DNA of 12,303 bases from Candidatus Sungbacteria bacterium RIFCSPHIGHO2_02_FULL_52_23. Its GTDB lineage: Bacteria; Patescibacteriota; Minisyncoccia; Sungbacterales; HO2-52-23. The notes beneath the pieces were generated by a model. The model made no database searches, had not been told where the DNA came from, and saw only the letters and a program-made list of their open reading frames with translations. The position numbers and the translations under genes are program-made. Below are positions 1 through 5,529 of the stretch, piece after piece (within the stretch, counting starts at the first letter, position 1; the number at the start of each line of letters is the position of its first letter). The stretch lies in assembly GCA_001820655.1 (NCBI GenBank), contig MHQM01000034.1, forward strand, positions 1 through 12,303, read 5' to 3'.

Positions 1-387
1 GGGCCGGATATGCGGGTGAGTACGCGCGAAGCGCGCATCTTTGCGGTAGGCGACAATGCCTGGTTTGAAAATCCCGAAACAAAAAAGCCGCTCCCATGGA
101 ACGCGCCTGCGGCCGAAGACGAAGGGCGACATGTGGCGTATGAGATCCTCGGCGCGATCCGTGGCACCAAGCCCCGCAATTTTCAGCCGCGCAAGCGCTA
201 TCCTTTTATTTTGGCCGTCGGCGGCAAATACGCGCTTGCGGATCTTGTCTTTGTGCACATTGAGGGCGTAGCCGGATGGTGCATCAAGCACCTCGTAGCA
301 CTACGGTACTTTTGCTTCATCCTGCCATGGCCGCGCGCATTGCGGCTCTGGTGGAAAGACGTCACGCTCTATAGCTCCAACGATTAG
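1..387 (+). CDS. Type II NADH dehydrogenase-like flavoprotein, C-terminal part (5' end outside window)
   Basis: The frame is open from base 1, so the gene starts before the window; the internal ATG at 10 is not a believable start. The visible residues begin just before the second dinucleotide-fold signature, IFAVGDNA, which in pyridine nucleotide-disulphide oxidoreductases contacts FAD. It is followed by the PLPWNAPAAEDEGRHVA segment typical of NADH dehydrogenase type II (NDH-2: normally an A.AA.QQG stretch) and then FILAVGGKYAL. The last roughly 45 residues are hydrophobic and aromatic with interspersed basic residues, like the amphipathic membrane-anchoring tail of NDH-2. The family oxidises NADH and passes electrons to quinone at the inner face of the membrane without pumping protons. 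The gene converges on tpiA, with only 8 bases between the two stops. The N-terminal NADH and FAD folds cannot be seen, so another NDH-2-like oxidoreductase is possible. Confidence 0.7.
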   Translation, partial: GPDMRVSTREARIFAVGDNAWFENPETKKPLPWNAPAAEDEGRHVAYEILGAIRGTKPRNFQPRKRYPFILAVGGKYALADLVFVHIEGVAGWCIKHLVALRYFCFILPWPRALRLWWKDVTLYSSND

Positions 388-395
388 AGCTTGTT

Positions 396-1157
396 TTAGA
401 CTCCGCTTGCATTTCGGACGATCATGCCGAATTTTTCTGCATTGAGGCCGGCACTCCCCACGAGCGCTCCGTCCATATGGCCAGCCGAAAAAATCGTGGC
501 GATATTCTCCGGACTGACGGAGCCTCCATAGATGATGCGTACTGTTTTTGCGATCTGCTGGTCGTAGATATCTGCGACTACTTTTTCAATCGCAAGGCGC
601 GCGCGAAACATCATATCCGGCGTGCAAGACCCATTGGCCCCGGATGTCGTGGAGATCGCCCATACGGGCTCATAGGCGATAATAAGATTTTTAAGAAGCG
701 TCTTTTTGATCCCTCCAAGCGCCGAGCGCACCTGCGCGCCCACGAACGCCGGAATCTCGCCGCCGCTCCGCTCGCGCTCTCCGACACACAAGATGGCCGT
801 CATACTTCCCTCAAGTACTGCCTGAATTTTTTTGCGTACCATATCGTCCGTCTCGCCGGATACAATCCTCCGCTCCGAGTGGCCGATAATCACGTATTCC
901 ACACCGGCGTCTTTGAGCTGGCGCACCGATACCTCGCCGGTGTATGCCCCGCTTTCCTCCCAAAAGACATCCTGCGCGCCGAGTGAGGATACCGTCAGCA
1001 CCGATGCCACTTCGCGCAAAAAAGGATACGGGGGCGCCAACACCACGTCAAGACCTTTGGCTGATGCAATCTCCTGCTCGCACTCACGCGCCAGTGCGAC
1101 CGCGCGGGCGGACGTGTCGGGATTCATCTTCCAGTTGGCGATGATGATCTTCTTCAT
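396..1157 (-). CDS. tpiA: Triosephosphate isomerase
   Basis: Interconverts dihydroxyacetone phosphate and glyceraldehyde 3-phosphate in central glycolysis, in the cytosol. All catalytic landmarks of the TIM barrel are present in 253 residues, close to the usual ~250: NWKMN with Asn8 and Lys10, IIGHSERR with the electrophile His93, AYEPVWAI with the base Glu163, then YGGSVSPENI and the phosphate-binding GALVGSAGL near the C-terminus. The ATG at 1155-1157 gives the normal N-terminus; no clear Shine-Dalgarno precedes it. The phosphate-gripping loop 6 after Glu163 is unusual: STTSGANGSCTP replaces the common GTGK.AT.P pattern and is a few residues longer. A MITE-like element and a low-complexity inverted repeat lie upstream, so the gene is probably transcribed apart from galT or through that hairpin. 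Identification is secure. Confidence 0.97.
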   Translation of the reverse strand: MKKIIIANWKMNPDTSARAVALARECEQEIASAKGLDVVLAPPYPFLREVASVLTVSSLGAQDVFWEESGAYTGEVSVRQLKDAGVEYVIIGHSERRIVSGETDDMVRKKIQAVLEGSMTAILCVGERERSGGEIPAFVGAQVRSALGGIKKTLLKNLIIAYEPVWAISTTSGANGSCTPDMMFRARLAIEKVVADIYDQQIAKTVRIIYGGSVSPENIATIFSAGHMDGALVGSAGLNAEKFGMIVRNASGV

Positions 1158-1170
1158 ACATGTAAGGCGT

Positions 1171-1448
1171 AAAGTGAAAAACGTAAAAGGACAGTATAAA
1201 ACTCTGGATATCTTTATTAGACCTACTGCGTAAAGATTGTTCTACTGCAATTTCCAGATTTCGGCTACGACTTTGAAAAAATTATTCAACATATACGCCG
1301 TATATGCCTCATAATTTTTTCTGCGTCTCGCACGAAATCTGACAATTTCGGAGACGGGGCGATTTCGCCGGTGCGAAATACGCCTCGCGTCTTGACTACG
1401 AAAATCTTTACGCAGTAGGTCTATTTTTCGTTTTGCGTTTTACACTTT
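1171..1448. repeat. Interrupted family-1 inverted repeat (AAAACG-type) around MITE copy 1
   Basis: The arm at 1171-1188 (AAAGTGAAAAACGTAAAA) matches the reverse complement of 1431-1448 at 16 of 18 positions. The right arm covers the galT stop and its last codons. With the 202-bp MITE-like element removed, these arms would be separated by a loop of roughly 40 bases, so the element appears to have landed in the loop of an older hairpin. The same vocabulary recurs at 8093-8175 and 9622-9693. Whether the structure terminates transcription is inference. Confidence 0.6.
1220..1421 (-). mobile_element. MITE-like non-coding element, copy 1 (202 bp)
   Basis: A non-coding element with perfect 19-bp terminal inverted repeats (GACCTACTGCGTAAAGATT at 1220-1238 and its complement at 1403-1421), flanked on both sides by TA (1218-1219 and 1422-1423), as in a TA target-site duplication. 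It is nearly identical over its length to 4454-4695 in the opposite orientation, apart from a ~40-bp module missing here. Inside are a central 37-base hairpin (1280-1316, AATTAT arms with an inner CATATAC/GTATATG stem) and a compound hairpin at 1352-1392 with an inner ATTTCGC/GCGAAAT stem. It encodes no transposase and would need one in trans; TA targets are usual for IS630/Tc1-mariner-type enzymes, which is only a suggestion. Together with its flanking low-complexity arms it fills the galT-tpiA gap. Confidence 0.8.
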
Positions 1449-2465
1449 TATATTTTTTAAGAATGCGGCCGCGTCTTCGGGCGCGATGGCGGATATCTCA
1501 ATACCGGTACCGATCTCAAATCCGGCCCAGATCGCCGTTTTGGGGATAATCTCAATATGCCAGTGGTAGTGGCCGAATTCCTCCTTCCCCGCCCCGACCG
1601 GAGCCGTGTGGAAGAAAAAATTGTAATCGGGATCATTGAGTCCGCCCGCGAGCTTTGCAAGCGATACGCGCAGAGCATCGGCCACGGACACGCGCTCCTC
1701 GGCAACTACTTCCTCAAATCGCGCCCGATGCTTTTTGGGAAAGATGCGCAGTTCAAACGCGGTTTTGGAAGCATAGGGCGCAAGCACCAGACAATAGTCA
1801 TTTTCATAGATGAGACGCTCACCCGCTTTGCGCTCATATGCGATCATCGCGCAATGGACGCATGCGGTGTGCTGATGAAAGTAATCCGCCGATCCGCGAA
1901 TACTCCGCGCAACATCCGGCGGGACGACCGGCAATGCGATAATCTGCGAGTGAGGGTGCGAGATCGTGGCTCCGGCCTGCGAGCCGTGGTTATGAAAAAT
2001 AGAGACATACTTCACGCAATCATCGCGGTACATCGCCAGCATCCGCTCCTGATAGACGCGGATGATCTGCTCTACTTCGTCCTGGCGCATGCGAGCGATA
2101 GCACGGGTATGGTCGCGGGTAATGATAACTTCATGAAATCCTACGCCTTCAGTCCAGACATAAGGACCGGCGGTATGAGGGGTTGCACAGGCACCTCGGG
2201 TAAACGCGGGGTATTTGTTCGGTATGGCCTGGATCCACCAATCGTCGGCGGCCTCACGTCCATCACGCGCGTACAGAAGCTCGCGCGGCGAAAGAAACTG
2301 CTCAAACGGACACGCGCTTTTAGACTGCAGAAACTTCCGCTTCTTTTTTTCAATAAATGCGTTCGGCCGCTTGGCACGCGCAGTAGCAATCGCAACCCAG
2401 TCTCCGGATACGAGATCCTGGCGAAGCTCGGAGGCATTTTTGGACGAAATGATCTGTGGCGGCAT
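1440..2465 (-). CDS. galT: Galactose-1-phosphate uridylyltransferase family protein
   Basis: A HIT-superfamily nucleotidyltransferase of 341 residues. The family swaps UMP between UDP-glucose and galactose 1-phosphate (Leloir pathway) through a uridylyl-histidine intermediate. Visible motifs are GDWVAIATARAKRPNAF near the N-terminus, PNKYPA at 82-87, HEVI at 111-114, the active-site triad HPHSQ at 170-174 with His172 as nucleophile, a CVHC pair at 202-205, LAPYAS and GHYHWHIEI near the end. The N-terminal zinc motif, normally CPFC, is CPFE here (Cys52, Glu55). The frame stays open 50 codons further upstream, but that part only overlaps the glycosyltransferase gene, so I chose the ATG at 2463-2465, 5 bases after the stop of that gene. 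Coupling to a GT2 suggests sugar-nucleotide and envelope-glycan metabolism. A related nucleotide phosphorylase or UTP-hexose-1-phosphate uridylyltransferase specificity cannot be excluded. Confidence 0.88.
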   Translation of the reverse strand: MPPQIISSKNASELRQDLVSGDWVAIATARAKRPNAFIEKKKRKFLQSKSACPFEQFLSPRELLYARDGREAADDWWIQAIPNKYPAFTRGACATPHTAGPYVWTEGVGFHEVIITRDHTRAIARMRQDEVEQIIRVYQERMLAMYRDDCVKYVSIFHNHGSQAGATISHPHSQIIALPVVPPDVARSIRGSADYFHQHTACVHCAMIAYERKAGERLIYENDYCLVLAPYASKTAFELRIFPKKHRARFEEVVAEERVSVADALRVSLAKLAGGLNDPDYNFFFHTAPVGAGKEEFGHYHWHIEIIPKTAIWAGFEIGTGIEISAIAPEDAAAFLKNIKV

Positions 2466-2470
2466 ATAAA

Positions 2471-3229
2471 TCAAGATGATGAGTCCTTCTGATATATCCC
2501 GCGGGCGAGATTCCACCGCACCTGTGCAAGATCGCGAAGCGTCGTACCATAGGCTCCGATACCGACTTTTGAATCCGGCGGATTGATCCAGCGCACCGGC
2601 ACTTCTCTGATGCAAAAACCGCCAAGCTTTGCAATTTTCAAAATCTCAAAATCAAATCCCCAGCCCGTCAGTGTCTGGCGCGCAAATATATATGATGCGG
2701 CGCGCTCGGTAAAAACTTTGAATCCGCGCTGGGAGTCATGAATCTCCCAGATGCCAGCGCCGATGCGTATGATATATTTGGAAAGTTTTCCCAGAAACCT
2801 GCGATACCACTGGGCATGCTCCTCTACAATAGCGCCTGGGACTTCAATGGATGCGATCACCACATCCGCGCATTCCTGTGATGCATTCTGATCTTTGCAT
2901 ACGAGCGGCAGGAAAAGATCCAGATGCTCCGGCGATACGGAATTATCCGCATCCGCAAAGAGCCGTACGGCACCCCGCGCGGCGCGCATGCCTTCGCGTA
3001 CCGCCCACCCCTTGCCTTTGTTCTCAAGATTAAGCAGATGCAGATGCGGCATCTGCCGCGCAAGGCTTTCAACAATCTCGGCGGTACGATCGCGCGATGC
3101 GGAGTTGGATACGATGATCTCAAAACCGCCGTCAAAGTGTTTTGATTTCAGATACGCATCAATAGTACGGATTGATGCTTCAATCCGTTTCTCCTCGTTA
3201 TATGCGGGGATAATCCAGCTTAAATACAT
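2471..3229 (-). CDS. GT2 glycosyltransferase, dolichyl/polyprenyl-phosphate glucosyltransferase-like
   Basis: A 252-residue GT-A-fold glycosyltransferase that probably transfers a hexose from a nucleotide sugar to a polyprenyl phosphate at the inner face of the membrane. The N-terminus LSWIIPAYNEEKRI is the nucleotide-binding start of family GT2. IIVSNSASRDRT replaces the common VDDGS.D.T, and FADADNS at 91-97 holds the metal-binding DxD. DSQRGFKVF at 165-173, GWGFDFEIL at 189-196 and EVPVRW at 209-214 are hallmarks of ALG5/DPM1-like enzymes (DTQCGFKLF in ALG5). No transmembrane segment is evident. The ATG at 3227-3229 fits the fold start. It is followed 5 bases later by galT and preceded by a 47-base low-complexity gap after ruvX, so the three are probably co-transcribed. 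The acceptor and sugar cannot be assigned from sequence. Confidence 0.87.
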   Translation of the reverse strand: MYLSWIIPAYNEEKRIEASIRTIDAYLKSKHFDGGFEIIVSNSASRDRTAEIVESLARQMPHLHLLNLENKGKGWAVREGMRAARGAVRLFADADNSVSPEHLDLFLPLVCKDQNASQECADVVIASIEVPGAIVEEHAQWYRRFLGKLSKYIIRIGAGIWEIHDSQRGFKVFTERAASYIFARQTLTGWGFDFEILKIAKLGGFCIREVPVRWINPPDSKVGIGAYGTTLRDLAQVRWNLARGIYQKDSSS

Positions 3230-3234
3230 GAATG

Positions 3235-3311
3235 ATGAAGTAGGAATTATGAATGAGAAATAACGGAACGATCGTATTACTCCTGATTCTTGATTCTTTC
3301 TTCCTGATTCG
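3235..3311. repeat. Family-2 low-complexity repeat (GGAATTATGAAT / GATTC words) at the ruvX-GT junction
   Basis: The gap between ruvX and the glycosyltransferase starts with ATGAAGTAGGAATTATGAAT (3235-3254). This string recurs exactly as the reverse complement of 10165-10184 inside the ribosomal operon. Further right, CCTGATTC occurs at 3282-3289 and 3303-3310 with another GATTC between them, and this part encodes the last residues of RuvX (DRTNQEERIKNQE). The purine-rich and pyrimidine-rich sides could pair weakly. No promoter is recognised here. Confidence 0.55.
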
Positions 3312-3699
3312 TTCTGTCCAGATATGACTGCAAAATGATCGCCGCGGCCGATTGATCTTTATGCTCCGTATCGGCACCGGATGCCCTGGCCATACGGGTC
3401 GTCAATACTTCATTTTCAAAAAAAATCGGCATATCCGCCACACCTTTGAGTCTTGCCCCAAACGCGCGTGCCGCAACGGACACTTCGGTTTCGTCTCCGC
3501 TGAACGCAAGCGGCACTCCCATCACCAAAGCCTCTGCGTTTTCGCGTTTGGCGAGAGCGGCTATCTCCTGAAGCGCATCCTCGTCGCCTTCGCGCCGGAT
3601 CGTGCTATGAGGGAATGCAATCCTGCCTTCTTTGTCCGAAACCGCAACCCCGATTCTCCGAAGTCCATAATCAATTCCCAGATACCGCATCTTCTCCAT
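3277..3699 (-). CDS. ruvX: RuvX/YqgF-family Holliday junction resolvase-like nuclease
   Basis: A small RNase H-fold protein of the YqgF family, linked to Holliday junction resolution and to pre-16S rRNA 5'-end processing. With the chosen ATG it has 140 residues (E. coli RuvX has 138). Visible motifs are LGIDYGLRRIGVAVSD with the catalytic Asp10, VMGVPLAFSGDET, FFENEVLTTRMA with the acidic residue of the second motif, and KDQSAAAIILQSYLD with the third acidic site. The frame remains open to a GTG at 3742-3744, but those 15 residues (ISVVLFSFFGVPYT) are not family-like; the ATG at 3688-3690 is an equally plausible start. The C-terminal tail after YLD (RTNQEERIKNQE) is encoded by low-complexity repeat sequence. 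A perfect 36-bp palindrome lies 51 bases upstream of the chosen start. Confidence 0.93.
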   Translation of the reverse strand: MEKMRYLGIDYGLRRIGVAVSDKEGRIAFPHSTIRREGDEDALQEIAALAKRENAEALVMGVPLAFSGDETEVSVAARAFGARLKGVADMPIFFENEVLTTRMARASGADTEHKDQSAAAIILQSYLDRTNQEERIKNQE

Positions 3700-3750
3700 T
3701 GTATAAGGAACGCCGAAGAAAGAAAAGAGTACCACAGAGATCACACCCTA

Positions 3751-3786
3751 ACTACAACCTCCGGACGATCGTCCGGAGGTTGTAGT
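3751..3786. promoter_or_regulatory. Perfect 36-bp palindrome between the regulator and ruvX (candidate operator)
   Basis: The two 18-base halves (left half ACTACAACCTCCGGACGA) are exact reverse complements with no spacer. The centre is GACGATCGTC and the ends are ACTAC/GTAGT, the same layout as at 4396-4431. It starts 51 bases before the chosen ruvX start and ends 7 bases past the regulator stop. There is no T-run on either side, so it is not a textbook intrinsic terminator. It could be an operator, a cruciform, an RNA processing hairpin or a mobile-element end. Its GGTTGTAG arms also resemble the TTGTAGG words at 11286-11313. Confidence 0.7.
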
Positions 3787-3793
3787 GGATCGA

Positions 3794-4384
3794 TCATTTC
3801 ACGATCTGGCTGATCGTTCCCTCTCGAGTCACCGCAAGCACATGAACATTTCCCAAAAGATGTCTCTCTCGAAGCGCATGGACAAACCCTTCATCAATGC
3901 TTCCTTTTGCAACCCATACGCTTTTCTGGATCTTTTCACAGCCCATTTCCACGAGACACATTCGTAACCAATTGCGTTTTCTGCGATCTTTCTCGGGTAT
4001 ATCATACGCCACAAGAGTGATGCCACTGCCTGCCGGCTTTGCAAAGATAATTTTTTCTGAAGAAAAAGGATCCCGACGCCGAACACCGCACTGCCGGTTC
4101 CTCTCTTTTCCGATACGGGTGAGCGCCCAAGGCGACCCTCTTTGGTCTGTACTTTTCGTTATAAGTCCCTGACGCTTAAGATTGTTAAGAGTGCGGTGAA
4201 ATTGCTGCCTATTGCGATACATGTCGACCCAATTCTCTTTAAACCAGCGGCGCTCCTCCGTCGGGATATGATGAAACCATCTCCGGGTTTCCTCCGGTGT
4301 TGAAAGGAGGATATCGCCGATAGTCAAAAGCCCTTTCGCCTGAAACTGCAACGCTGTGAGCACTAACTCTGTAAATCTTGTCAT
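3794..4384 (-). CDS. wHTH / Cas2-like domain protein (PaaX-like transcriptional regulator)
   Basis: A 196-residue protein of two parts. Residues ~55-95 (RNRQQFHRTLNNLKRQGLI, then a basic wing to WALTRIGKE) look like a winged helix-turn-helix. Residues ~120-190 start with GITLVAYDIPEKDRRKRNWL and continue with EMGCEKIQKSVWVAKG, the layout of Cas2 and of the middle domain of PaaX repressors: a ferredoxin-like fold with an acidic residue (Asp128) in YDI, the Cas2 catalytic position. No cas1, effector or CRISPR array is nearby, so a CRISPR adaptation role is unlikely; a DNA-binding regulator is the better inference. Two palindromes of identical design flank the gene, one over its predicted transcription start and one after its stop, suggesting autoregulation plus control of ruvX. 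Nuclease activity cannot be ruled out. The ATG at 4382-4384 follows AGAGAGGT directly. Confidence 0.75.
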   Translation of the reverse strand: MTRFTELVLTALQFQAKGLLTIGDILLSTPEETRRWFHHIPTEERRWFKENWVDMYRNRQQFHRTLNNLKRQGLITKSTDQRGSPWALTRIGKERNRQCGVRRRDPFSSEKIIFAKPAGSGITLVAYDIPEKDRRKRNWLRMCLVEMGCEKIQKSVWVAKGSIDEGFVHALRERHLLGNVHVLAVTREGTISQIVK

Positions 4385-4395
4385 ACCTCTCTGAT

Positions 4396-4431
4396 ACTAC
4401 CATACTCTGACGATCGTCTTGATATGGTAGT
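4396..4431. promoter_or_regulatory. 36-bp interrupted palindrome upstream of the wHTH/Cas2-like gene (candidate operator)
   Basis: ACTAC and GTAGT ends (pairing extends to TACTACCATA at 4395-4404 and TATGGTAGTA at 4423-4432) surround the central palindrome GACGATCGTC at 4409-4418, all sharing one symmetry centre. It has the same length, ends and core as the palindrome at 3751-3786, with 25 of 36 bases identical. It lies 12 bases upstream of the start codon and directly downstream of a promoter-like sequence, where a bound repressor would block transcription. Confidence 0.65.
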
Positions 4432-4439
4432 AAGACAGT

Positions 4440-4468
4440 ATAATACTATAATAGACCACCTGCGTAAA
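4440..4468 (-). promoter_or_regulatory. Predicted sigma70-type promoter of the wHTH/Cas2-like gene
   Basis: On the minus strand TTTACG (4463-4468) is followed after 17 bases by TATTAT (4440-4445). This would start transcription near 4433, at the edge of the palindrome at 4396-4431. The -35-like hexamer lies in the terminal inverted repeat of the adjacent MITE-like element. TATACT at 4437-4442 is an alternative -10, but with a 20-base spacer. The call rests on sequence match and spacing only. Confidence 0.4.
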
Positions 4469-4695
4469 GATTATCGTAGTCAAGACGCGAGGCGTATTTC
4501 GCACCGGCGAAATCGCCCCGTCTCCGAAATTGTCAGATTTCGTGCGAGTATTGGAAAAATTATGAGGCATATACGGCGTATATGTTGAATAATTTTTTCA
4601 AAGTCATAGCACAGACGCGAGGCGTTCCCGCATAGCGGGATGCCCCGTCTCCGAAATCTGGAAATTGTAGCAGAATAATCTTTACGCAGTAGGTC
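4454..4695 (+). mobile_element. MITE-like non-coding element, copy 2 (242 bp)
   Basis: The inverted, longer copy of 1220-1421. The right terminal repeat (4677-4695) is identical to the copy-1 end. The left one (4454-4472) differs at two bases. The left flank is TA (4452-4453); the right flank is TG, so the putative target duplication is imperfect. Internal parts are compound hairpin A (4483-4523), a CGAAAT/ATTTCG hairpin (~4525-4542), a central hairpin (4558-4594), and compound hairpin B (4613-4650), which is absent from copy 1. A and B share AGACGCGAGGCGT on the left and GCCCCGTCTCCGAAAT on the right but have different self-complementary inner stems. The element sits between the regulator promoter and the map stop, where it may insulate the two units. 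The rest of the gene-free stretch, 4696-4752, shows nothing recognisable. Confidence 0.8.
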
Positions 4696-4752
4696 TGATA
4701 CATTTATGAGTGGATTGGGCGACAATATCTCGGAACAAGCGTCAAGGAACCT

Positions 4753-5529
4753 TTATGCGCGGATTAGTGTGAGTACGTCGTAGCCATCCGAAGTCACTGC
4801 GACTGTATGCTCAAAGTGCGCCGCAAGCGAGCGGTCGGCGGTGCGAAACGTCCATTCATCGTCATCAAGCGCGATACGCCATCCCCCGAGCGTTGCCATA
4901 GGCTCAATCGCAATCGCCATGCCTTCGCGAAGTTCCATGCCTTTCCCCGCATGACCGAAATTGGGGATCAGAGGTTCTTCATGCAATTCATGTCCCACTC
5001 CGTGTCCTGCAAGATCGCGGATAACGCCAAGCCCGGCTTTTTTCAGATGCTGTTCAACCGCATGGCTGATGTCGCCGATTTTAGCGCCCGGACGCACTGC
5101 GGCGATGCCGATATCCAAAGCCTCCCGAGTCGCAGTGACAAGACGCAGGGCGTCCGGAGCAATACATCCAATACCTACGGTCACCGCCATATCGGTCACA
5201 AATCCGCGCCATCTCATGCCGATATCAATTCCGACGATATCGCCGGAAGCAAGCATACGATTTTTCTGCGGGATCCCGTGCACCACCTCATCATTGATGG
5301 ACGTACAGATACTCGCAGGATATGCCGTCTCAACTCCCGGAATCCTGTAGCCCTTAAAGACAGGGTCTCCGCCCGCCTCGCGCATCAGCCGCTCCGCAAG
5401 CTCATCAAGCGTGCCCGTAGAAACACCGGGGAGTGCTGTCTCTTTCAGGCGCGCCATCACTCCGGCAAGGCGCTTGCCGCCCTCGCGCATTAAGGCTATT
5501 TCTTGTTCTGTTTTGATGCGTACGGCCAT
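4753..5529 (-). CDS. map: Methionine aminopeptidase, type I
   Basis: Removes the initiator methionine from nascent proteins with a dinuclear metal centre. The 258-residue pita-bread fold shows the expected ligands: His84 in EVVHGIP, Asp102 in IDIG, Asp113 in FVTD, His176 in GHGVGH with the following LHEEP, Glu209 in IAIEP and Glu240 in HFEHTVAV. The N-terminus IKTEQEIALMREGGKRLAG is typical, without the SH3-binding or zinc-finger N-terminal extension of some homologues. The ATG at 5527-5529 lies inside the end of adk (34-base overlap), a sign of translational coupling. Its place after secY and adk is the classical spc order, but the usual followers (infA, rpmJ, rpsM) are absent and a MITE-like element comes next. 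Confidence 0.97.
   Translation of the reverse strand: MAVRIKTEQEIALMREGGKRLAGVMARLKETALPGVSTGTLDELAERLMREAGGDPVFKGYRIPGVETAYPASICTSINDEVVHGIPQKNRMLASGDIVGIDIGMRWRGFVTDMAVTVGIGCIAPDALRLVTATREALDIGIAAVRPGAKIGDISHAVEQHLKKAGLGVIRDLAGHGVGHELHEEPLIPNFGHAGKGMELREGMAIAIEPMATLGGWRIALDDDEWTFRTADRSLAAHFEHTVAVTSDGYDVLTLIRA

Noticed and set aside
477..986. Long plus-strand open frame opposite tpiA (and similar ones opposite galT, map, rplE, rplF)
   Set aside because: These are antisense frames over clearly identified conserved genes with no family resemblance.
2466..2615. N-terminal extension of galT
   Set aside because: It overlaps the end of the glycosyltransferase gene in another frame and precedes a perfectly normal galT start at 2465.
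3751..3786. Intrinsic terminator
   Set aside because: The stem is strong, but there is no T-run on either strand and no loop, so an operator or cruciform is the better description.
3794..4384. Part of a CRISPR-Cas adaptation module, because of the Cas2-like domain
   Set aside because: There is no Cas1, no effector and no repeat-spacer array in the window. The N-terminal winged helix fits a PaaX-like regulator better.
4480..4725. An 81-residue minus-strand open frame over element copy 2
   Set aside because: It lies almost wholly inside the non-coding hairpin element, is not preserved as a frame in copy 1, and looks like no protein family. It is a translated repeat.
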